From Pseudeuparius sepicola (Eukaryota; Arthropoda; Insecta; Coleoptera; Anthribidae), in the NCBI GenBank assembly GCA_963920635.1, contig OY987305.1, forward strand, positions 8,719,153 to 8,783,152: a DNA stretch of 64,000 bases, written 5' to 3'. Position 1 is the first letter of the stretch. Each line of letters begins with the position of its first letter. A program made the translations under genes and the position numbers. The notes under the pieces are model-generated. The model saw only the letters and a program-made list of their open reading frames with translations, was not told the DNA's origin and searched no databases. This document shows positions 56,483 to 64,000 of the stretch, piece by piece.

Positions 56483-56526
56483 GTTTCGCTAACCGTGTAG
56501 CATCATCAGGAGATGGTTAGCGAAAC
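56483..56526. other. Perfect 12-bp hairpin, GTTTCGCTAACC / GGTTAGCGAAAC
   Basis: The loop reads GTGTAGCATCATCAGGAGAT. On the minus strand it contains CTGATGATG upstream of GCGAAAC. Exact 12-bp arms and a 20-base loop suggest a structured RNA or a transposon end. Confidence 0.7.
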
Positions 56527-56659
56527 ACGCGTCGAGTGCAAAAAACAAAGTTTTGGTGTGTGGAGTTAAGCAAAAGAAGTATTTTCCAAGTGCCAAAGGT
56601 TGATCCATATAATGGAATCATTGAAAAAATATTAATAAACATGATTAAAATAAATTTAA

Positions 56660-57260
56660 ATTATTGGACCCTTCTCACCAAAGCCACTGTCTCAGACGAT
56701 ACATTTTATGTGCGTTTCCTGTTGTGGCACACCAGCCAGCTTAACTGTTATGGACTTACTGACTGGCAGGCTTCTTTATTTTTTTTACTTAGTTAGTGTC
56801 TGGGGCAGTTTTAATATACTCGATTTTTGGACGGTGTAAGTTCTAAAAATTCAGTACTTTGAGATGGCGTTATAGATAATAACACCCTGTATATTTTGTA
56901 TTGGACCTTCGCACACCAACACTTTGAGTGATCCTGTTGACCATTCGACTGTTTTGAGGGGATTCTATGGCACACTTGACTTTAAAATTCTTATTTTTCC
57001 AAAAATTTGACACCTAGCAGAATGGAACTTCCTGTATATTTTTTGTTCAAATTTGGTATATCAGGGTAAAATCGCTAAATGGTTTTTGTGAAAATCGAGG
57101 GTATAAAAAAATCGCAGCCCGCCCTGGATTTGCATTTTATAAATGGTAAAGAGGTCAAAAGAAGCGGCTTTTGAAGGCCTCTGAAACAACAAAAAATTCA
57201 GACGATTATCTTCAAAAATTAAGATTTTATGGATTTATACAGTTGGACACCCTGTAGATA
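56660..57260 (+). mobile_element. Partial foldback copy (spacer plus right arm)
   Basis: GCGTTTCCTGTTGTGGCACACC is the spacer of 37655-38605 in reverse, followed by GATTCTATGGCACACTTGAC and GAATGGAACTTCCTGTATA of the arm, ending CACCCTGTAGATA. The matching left arm is missing. Confidence 0.7.
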
Positions 57261-58170
57261 TATTTTTAAAAACTTTTCTTTTTTTATTTACTAATAAATA
57301 AAGTTTGTGATAGTTTTACTTTCATGCATGTTTTTTTTTTATTTTCCGATTTGAGGGGGCCCAAATTTAATTTTGGCGAGGGGCCCAAAATTTGAAGCTA
57401 TACGCCGCCACTGGTATACTACCTTTTCCTTAAGAGATATCGAACAATTTTGCTAGAAAAAGTTGTTCAGAATGCAAATCTAAGTCCCCGTACTAAATTT
57501 TAGTTGTGATTTTAGCGCAAATCAAGTAGGTACCTACATTTATGGGAAAAAAATTTCGGAAATATTTTTTTCAGAGTGCAAATTCAAGACCCTGTACTAA
57601 ATTTTAAAAAAATTGGCATATACTTTGATTTTTTCCTAAAAATCAATTTTAAATTTGAAAAAAAAAAATCAAAGTCTGCCGATTGTTTTAAAATTTGGTA
57701 CGGGGACTTAGACCTTAGATTTGCATTCTAGACAACTTTTTCCAATAAAACTTTTTGATATCTCTTAAGGCAAATGTAGTTTTCTTGAAATCGGCAGTGA
57801 AGTGTCCCAAAATCGTCATTAAAAGCTCAGAAATCGGCACTGAAGTAGCCCATTATTGTACGATTTTTTCAATAAGTAGTACTTTTAGTATACATTGCGA
57901 AATTGTTACCTATAGCACCGCAATCTTTCAGAATAAATTTTTCAGTAGGTTTAAATATTAATAGATTTGTTATGGAGGCAGCACAATAGGCAACAGTTTG
58001 GATTTTCTGACAGAAAGTGCCGTGTCTCGTCATAATTGACCTAGGTAGAGCGATCGTCAAAGTCAAGCAACGCCGCGCGTAGTCGGTTCATGGAAGGGTG
58101 ATCCCTTATGATTATTTTTTCGCCTAATAAAACATTCTTTTTCCGATTTCAAAAAAATATATAATATGTA
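57261..58170. other. Intergenic DNA, solitary hAT-like end
   Basis: GGGGGGCCCAAATTTAATTTTGG and TATACGCCGCCACTGG near 57405 look like one end of a hAT element with no partner. Otherwise AT-rich without a gene. Confidence 0.4.
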
Positions 58171-58281
58171 CCTCGGCACTGAAGTTCTTTTTATAACTCA
58201 TGTGGTTTATTTGCCTCGGCCAGAGCCTCGGCAACTAAATTCCACATGAGTCAAAAAGTTGAACTTCAGTGCCTTAGGTAC
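58171..58281. repeat. Compact inverted repeat
   Basis: CTCGGCACTGAAGTTCTTTTTATAACTCATGTGG is mirrored by CCACATGAGTCAAAAAGTTGAACTTCAGTGCC, giving arms of about 35 bp with a loop containing two GCCTCGGC copies. Confidence 0.75.
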
Positions 58282-58564
58282 ATAAATAACTATTACCTGA
58301 ACTGAAAAATGAATAAATTGCCCCTGTCAAGGCCTGTTTGATTTTTAAAATAATATAAAAATATGGTGCAAATTATTTTCTAATCGAGCAAGGCTGATCC
58401 CCCAAAGCTCAAGTTTCAACTCGAAATTTTTTTGCAAACTCGTTTTTCAGCTGCATTTTCTCGATTCGAATAAACTTCCCAGGTTTGCGTGGCTTTTTGT
58501 TCGACTTGAGCGACACGTGTGAGCAGGAAGTCGCACGCACTCCACTGCTCTGCCTCGCGCAGTT

Positions 58565-59110
58565 TTCAGGTTTACTGGAGCGTAAATTATCTTATGTTTC
58601 TTTCACACACTTTCACTTATTTTATTTATTTACTATTTAATTAATGTCATTTTTATCGCAACCTTCAGAACAAAATAAAACATACTTTTATGCAACAACA
58701 AACCCAGTTATGCTGGTTCCAGGACGCCACTGTGCTTGACAGTCTTGTTAGTTCAGGCGTCGTTCAGGTAGATGGCGCCACTTTTTGGGGAATTTCGTTT
58801 CCCGTTCGAACTGTGAACCAAGCAGTTGCCTCGTGCCTCAATTTTAGTGTTTACGAAAGGAGATTCCAACCAGACTGGGTAAGGTATGTATCGAGAGTAT
58901 GATGTGATCGTGACACCTAGGTACTACTTATTCACATTGTTCATATCCACCTTGCTATATCTATTATTTCTCCTACGAAAATATTTATAACCACGTATTG
59001 AAAAATTGGAGCAAAAACTATACTTAAAAGTAGCAATCCCAGTGAGTGTCGAAAGATGATTATTGTACCTACAAATAAAGCTACCCTGAATCCTGAATCC
59101 AAGGTTAGCA
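58565..59110 (+). repeat. Head of unit 3: CK2alpha 5' flank without the kinase
   Basis: Matches 21700-22600 and 35540-36010: TTTTTATCGCAACCTTCAG, GACGCCACTGTGC, GTAGATGGCGCCACT, GGGGAATTTCGTTTCCCG, TGAACCAAGCAGTTG and CAGACTGGGTAAGGTATGTATCGA. The ATG segment of the candidate exon is replaced. It then jumps to intron sequence like 23060-23290 (ATATTTATAACCACGT, GTAGCAATCCCAGTGAG). No kinase exon follows within the window. Confidence 0.75.
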
Positions 59111-61300
59111 GAGACCAGGTTGCCTCGTAACTATCAACCAATCACAGTCGAGCGCGCGAAGGCGTCATAGTTTGGGCCTAGTTTAAATATAGCGGATAAC
59201 TGCAATAGAATAATAGCGTTGATTGAAGAGTATATTATACACTTAGGTTGAGAAGTGAGCCATCATATACCTACCGAGCTGTAGCGCCGAAGGATATAAT
59301 ATGCGAGGTAAATAATGGCCTTCTCAACCGAAGTGTATATAGAATTTTGTTTACTACTGACATTGAAATATTGCCATATTTTAGTTTATTTTAATCATTT
59401 CTCGCTTTTTTCAAATACTTCGAAATATCAAGTAGCCTGGGAGTTCAGTTGTCAAGCTGATAAAATGAAACTAATTTTTAAATGTCATACCTATATAGAA
59501 AATTTTCATTATTTACCTAGGGAGAGAAATATTACTTCTCATTAGAGGAATGAGGTAAATAATAGTGATTTCTCAGGTTAGTAGTAAAAAAACATACATA
59601 TTATACCTCCTTAACTTCATTACCAAATGATATGTATATTGTATGTATATTTATCTATTTATTTATGAATTAGGATCCTATCCAATAATTTATATCTTAA
59701 AATGAATTATATATCAATCATTCAGTCAGGTATAAATACGTTTGTTTACGGAGTACTACGCTACTTGAAATATGACCTTTTTAAATACTAAATTAATTTT
59801 CTTAAAAAAAGTGGATAATATAATGAATATATCCAATAAGAATACTATAAATGAGGTATATGAATGTTACCCTATAATAGGTTATCACAGTAGATGAATT
59901 GTTAAAACATACCTACCTTCTTTTATAAGCATTTGTGTGAATAGTGAATAGGAAGTAATAAGAAATTTATATTTATTTGCTGGAATACCTATTAGCTTTT
60001 TGGAAGTTTCCTGACATTACCTTTCAATTTATATTTATCTTCTCCGAACTTAAAATATAATTGAACATATTGAAATAAATTTAAATTTAAATAATTTAAA
60101 TAATATTTAATTATAACTAAGTCATCTATAATTTCTTCGGAGTTAAATATATAATAAGGTAGGTAAGTCAGGTTTTAGACGGGATTGCAAAGGGATCAAA
60201 ATAGAGTTAAATAATAATAATTAGTGATTTATTTAGACTACATTTCATACATAGGTATAATAATTATTATAGAGTGAGAATAATAGTTTGTACTTTCTAC
60301 CTACTTGACACATATATACAAGGTGAGTCATTAGTAATGGCACATAGTGCAACCGCATATATTTTGGGCCAAAATATTAGGATTGAGGCTAATATGCCTT
60401 ATAGAAATGTTGTTTGTTTAAGACATATGAAGTTCATTTTTTGAAATTGAATTATGACGACATCTCCCAAACTAATCAGGCTGCTGAACTGAAATTTGGC
60501 ACTGCTGTGTTTTTGGGGATGGAGAATAGGCTGAAAATGTCAATGTATACGTGTCTCATAGAGGGCGCCACTTGCGCTGTTTTTGGATCTTGCTTTTACT
60601 CGTAACTTTTTTGAGGTTATCTTCTTGGTCCTGCAGGTCCGTCATTTTAGTACCTACATCTTTTCATTCTGCAACAAAGAGGTACTCTTGTTTCATAACT
60701 ATCAAATCAACCGTTTGCGTTTAAATTGCCAAAACGTGCCTCAAAACACCTGTTGACTTCAATATTCGAAAAATAAAATATTCACTTACTGCTTTCAAAT
60801 GTTACAGATCAACTGTACATTGAAAATGAAGAAAAAAATGCCAAGTGAACATTGGTCGAAACACATTTGATTTCTTGAAACGGTGTCCAAATTTTGCCGA
60901 GTTTCAATGTGAACATTTTTTGGGACATTGCGAGCTTTATAACGCACACAGGGTCATGTGAGGTGTCGATACTTATGTTTTTGAGGTCGGCGAGTTCACT
61001 TGTGGCAGCGAAAGTGGCCTTCGGTCACCGGAAGTGGGCTCTAGGCACCGGAAGAAGCTCCCATGCTATACACTTTCTGAAGAAGGGGGGAGCCAGTTTC
61101 AATTTCAATATACCAACGTAAAATGCCTAATAAATCATTGCTTCTATTAACAATTAGGCGATATTTGAGCGCATATTTGGTCATTTTTATAAAAATAAAC
61201 AACATAACAAAAACATAAACAACCTCAAAAAAATGGTGATATAAAAGTATCAATCGCTTTAAGGATCGCCAAGTACATCGCCGACCTCCTCATCGATACA
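59111..61300. other. AT-rich intergenic DNA
   Basis: No gene recognised. A hairpin GGTTGAGAAGTGAGCCAT / ATGGCCTTCTCAACC spans about 59247-59329. ATATATACAAGGTGAGTCATTAG near 60312 and TATACAGAGTGTC near 61303 are foldback-type ends that may frame a 1-kb element. Confidence 0.4.
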
Positions 61301-61535
61301 TATATACAGAGTGTCTATTTTTAAATTTATGTCGATCCATAAAATCTTTATTTTTTGAGATAATCGCCTGAACTTTTTTGTTCGAATGACCGTCAAAAAT
61401 CGCTTCTTTTGACCTCTGACATTGTCAAAATGGAAATCCAGGACCGCCTACGATTTTTTATACTCCCGATTTTCACGAAAACCATTTACCTAGCGATTTT
61501 TTATTTTCAGGAAACGTAACTTTTTAAGGCTTTCT
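61301..61535 (-). repeat. Fragment of the 37655-type foldback arm, inverted
   Basis: TGAGATAATCGCCTGAACTTTTTTGTT, CGCTTCTTTTGACCTC and TACTCCCGATTTTCACGAAAACCATTT are the reverse complement of arm sequences at 38560-38660 and 57070-57220. Confidence 0.65.
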
Positions 61536-61738
61536 TTTTGTTTGACAGAAAAAGTTGAAATAAAAACTCTTGAGAGACCAACTCCAAATTTACAATCATT
61601 ATCTCAATCAGATAAAGCTGCAGTTCTCAATTTCATGCGATAATTTTCTAGAAATATATACTACTAGCTGACCCGACAGACGTTGTCCTGTCTTAACTAT
61701 GAATATTCAATTCGAACTGGAATAAATAAAAAAAAAAC

Positions 61739-62005
61739 ATAGTGTTTATTGTAATGCTTTTTGGTACACAAAATTCTTAGTTTTGTTTTCTGGCGCATAA
61801 ATAAATAATGTTGAAGATTTTCCGACGCGGCAGCAGGCGACATACAATTGGCCATGTGAAAAACATGGATTTTCAAGATTGATGCCACAAACACTTAACG
61901 GCTGCCCTTGGGATTTATTTATCCATTTATTGTTTCGGAACAATAAATGACCCGACAGACGTTGTCCCGGCCCTTCCTGACAGACGTTGTCTTGACCCGG
62001 GATTC
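61739..62005 (-). pseudogene. Helitron helicase C-terminal fragment (minus)
   Basis: The minus strand encodes [33 protein letters not shown] and YAPENKTKNFVYQKAL, which correspond to the last helicase motifs (V-VI) of animal Helitron Rep/helicase proteins. Upstream frames are missing or unrelated. It faces a second fragment on the opposite strand. Confidence 0.85.
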
Positions 62006-62036
62006 CCAACGACATGCCATTTGACTTTTACAATTT

Positions 62037-62240
62037 CCAGTGCGGCTTGCATTTGCAATGTCTATAAATAAATGCCAAGGGCAGTCGTTAAGTGATTGTG
62101 ACATCAATCTTGAAAATCCATGTTTTTCACATGGCCAATTGTGTCGCCTGCATGATTTATTTATTAGCCAGAAAACAAACCTAAGGATTTTGTGTATCAA
62201 AAACCTTTACAATAAACACTATGTTTTGAACATTCATAGT
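62037..62240 (+). pseudogene. Helitron helicase C-terminal fragment (plus)
   Basis: The plus frame reads [33 protein letters not shown], then KTNLRILC after a deletion of the arginine-finger region. Same protein segment as 61739-62005 but inverted, so the two form an inverted pair ending in the AGACGTTGTCCTGTC / GACAGGACAACGTCT motif at each side. Confidence 0.85.
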
Positions 62241-62275
62241 TAAGACAGGACAGGACAACGTCTTTCGGTCACTAC

Positions 62276-62640
62276 CATAACTTGAGAACTATTTCATTAA
62301 ACTTCTTTTAAGTTTTCTGAAATTCTCCAATTTTCTTAATTTTTCTTTCCGTAAAAACCTTCTATAGGGCTTTAGAAGACTTATTAAAAAAAGATAACTG
62401 GAATCGGTCAAGCCGTTCTCAAGTTATGGCGTGTCCAAGGGCAATAGAGATTCATTTTTATTTTTTTATATATGTTTTCTTAAATTTTCCAATTTTCTGC
62501 GCAGTTTTCTTAATTTTTCCTTCCGTAAAAACCTTCTATAAGGCTTTAGAAGACTTATTAAAAAAAAGACAAATATAATCGGTAAAGCCGTTCTCAAGTT
62601 ATGGCATGACCAAGGGAAATAATGATTTATATATATAAGA
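62276..62640 (+). repeat. Helitron 3'-type tandem pair of about 180 bp
   Basis: TTCCGTAAAAACCTTCTATA, GGCTTTAGAAGACTTATTAAAAAAA and AGCCGTTCTCAAGTTATGGC occur twice (62347-62430, 62520-62612). They end near TATATATATAAGAA, a 3' architecture seen beside Helitron coding ends. Confidence 0.7.
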
Positions 62641-62644
62641 ACAA

Positions 62645-63045
62645 GTGGCGTTGTAGACAAAGGTCCAATAATTTAAATTGTTTTTTATTTGTCGGTTGGC
62701 ATTTTGTAAAAAAATTCTGACTTTTGTATTTATTAATATTTTTCAATAAGTTTCATAAAAATTCAGCATTTTTAGATGGCCAGGAGAAAAATACCCTGTA
62801 CATTTTTGTATCGAATCTTTACCCACCAACACTTTGAGTTGAACGGTCCTGTTGACCGTTTAAATGTTTTGGGGGATTCCATGGCACACTTGACTCGCCA
62901 GATGCCTTTAAATTTCCTATTTTGCTCAATTTGGTATCTGGGGGTATGTGTAAAAATCGGAGGTATAAAAAAATCGTAGCCGGCCCAGGATTTGCATTTT
63001 GAAAATGTTAGGAAGGTCAAAAGAAGCGGAGCACCTCGGCGATCC
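62645..63045 (+). mobile_element. Partial foldback copy (spacer end plus right arm)
   Basis: GTCCAATAATTTAAATT, then TACCCTGTACATTT, GGGGATTCCATGGCACACTTGAC and GTAGCCGGCCCAGGATTTGCA follow the layout of 38140-38640, with an internal deletion. Confidence 0.7.
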
Positions 63046-63418
63046 AAAGTAGCAGTAGCAGTAGTCCTAAAAAAGCTCCAACCCAAATGATCATGGTTTA
63101 AAATTATCGCCACATCAAACTTTGTTTGGCAACGCTGCGCCCTCTATGTGGCATAACCCGCCAAATTCAAAAATCGGGAGAAGGGAGGTAGACGTTGTGA
63201 GTTTTATCGGAAATAAGTTTTAATAACTAGAATACGAATTTGGCAGAATATTCTCAATTGTACGAATAAAAACCACACGGAACTTCTTGATTTTCTGTAA
63301 CAAGCATCTTTAAGCTCAATCTAAAATCAAGGTGCTGAAAAATAAATCACAATTTGATTCCCAAGGAAGCCTCTTTCACCAGTTTTTTTCTTATCCAGGA
63401 CTTCTTCTCATAGTCTCT
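63046..63418. other. Intergenic, nothing recognised
   Basis: Unique-looking AT-rich sequence between the foldback fragment and the LTR-like repeat. Confidence 0.4.
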
Positions 63419-64000
63419 CTCCACCTGTTCGACCAAAGTGACGCAAACGCGGATGCCTTGGTTTCCAAAGGGGCGCAGTCGAGGATCAAATGGCGACTAA
63501 GGAGCTGATGCCACTGATACCCAGCTCTTGGCGGTGTCGAATGTATACCCGCCGAATCGGATTCGGCGGTTGGACTTTGGTTTGTATTTTTCGTAACAAT
63601 ACGTATCCGTGTGACTTCAATTTGGTTGCTATAAACCTTATTACTAGTATCACAACAATTATTTCACTGCCTTTACTGTATAGGAGTTCATTAGCCACAT
63701 TCTGCTACAGTCTCTTTGTAATATTCACTTCACATCTCCTGCTCTCTTGCATATTTTCCATCTCATAACCATAGTCGTGATCATGGGCACAGAATAACTA
63801 GTTACTGTGTGCCATGGGCTGTGGGCTGTGGTTTAAATTGGCCATGTTAACGTGGGTTGTGTTTTACAGGCTGATGTTCGTTTTGTAGGTCAGTGAATTC
63901 TATAACAAACAATAAAAATATAATTGTTAGCAAAAAACCCAAAAAGTTCCTAAATAATTTCAGTCTAATTCATTAATTCATTCGACATGAATTTATAAGT
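63419..64000 (+). repeat. Long dispersed repeat, copy B (LTR-like), cut by window end
   Basis: Matches 53926-54480 in order and strand, with an extra segment GCACAGAATAACTAGTTACTGTGTGCC at 63786-63812 that is itself an inverted repeat. It continues beyond the window. Confidence 0.7.

Noticed and set aside
56483..56526. A true hammerhead ribozyme
   Set aside because: No stem I can be drawn between a cleavage triplet and CTGATGA, and stem II needs a bulged T; only the hairpin is supported.
53926..64000. One intact LTR retrotransposon bounded by the two 550-bp repeats
   Set aside because: No polyprotein is seen between them, and the interval contains the CK2alpha unit 3 head and unrelated elements.

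Overview
The window is animal DNA, almost certainly an insect and perhaps a beetle (the order is inference). It is AT-rich, its genes are split by GT-AG introns, and it is packed with hAT, mariner, Helitron, Penelope-like and foldback transposons. No bacterial operon, tRNA, rRNA or CRISPR array was recognised.

The real genes are two tandem paralogues of protein kinase CK2 catalytic subunit alpha (CK2alpha, CSNK2A family), both on the + strand. Spliced by eye, copy 1 (exons 25098-25359, 26467-27077, 27137-27285, 28025-28125) and copy 2 (45254-45515, 46302-46912, 46972-47120, 50637-50737) are each open from the glycine-rich loop region to the stop, with matching intron phases and no frameshift. 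A further upstream exon may supply the start (22487-22557 and 35916-35986). Both copies share changes at CK2-diagnostic residues (DWG to DFG, loss of the p+1 arginine, LVDYQ to LVGYQ), so they look like diverged duplicates of a canonical gene that lies elsewhere.

The CK2alpha genes sit in a direct tandem array of large units. Unit 0 is represented only by its tail (about 13744-16085). Unit 1 runs about 21637-35430, unit 2 about 35462-53730, and unit 3 only by its 5' end (58565-59110). Comparing units reveals filled and empty transposon sites: a 461-bp hAT MITE in the copy 1 promoter region, a 2.2-kb hAT at 33102-35324, a 1.8-kb hAT at 51118-52904, and a 1-kb element at 41521-42552 with a 122-bp tandem array.

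Layout: 1-10980 is intergenic with foldbacks, two small hAT copies and a nearly identical 779-bp tandem duplication. 11500-12505 is a Penelope-like remnant. 12925-17975 holds the first 122-bp array, the unit 0 tail, a mariner remnant and two copies of a MITE. 18670-21010 is an intron-containing TRAPPC8 pseudogene. 21637-53730 is the CK2alpha array. 53730-64000 holds a Mutator-like foldback, the unit 3 fragment, Helitron pieces and a long dispersed repeat that runs off the end of the window.
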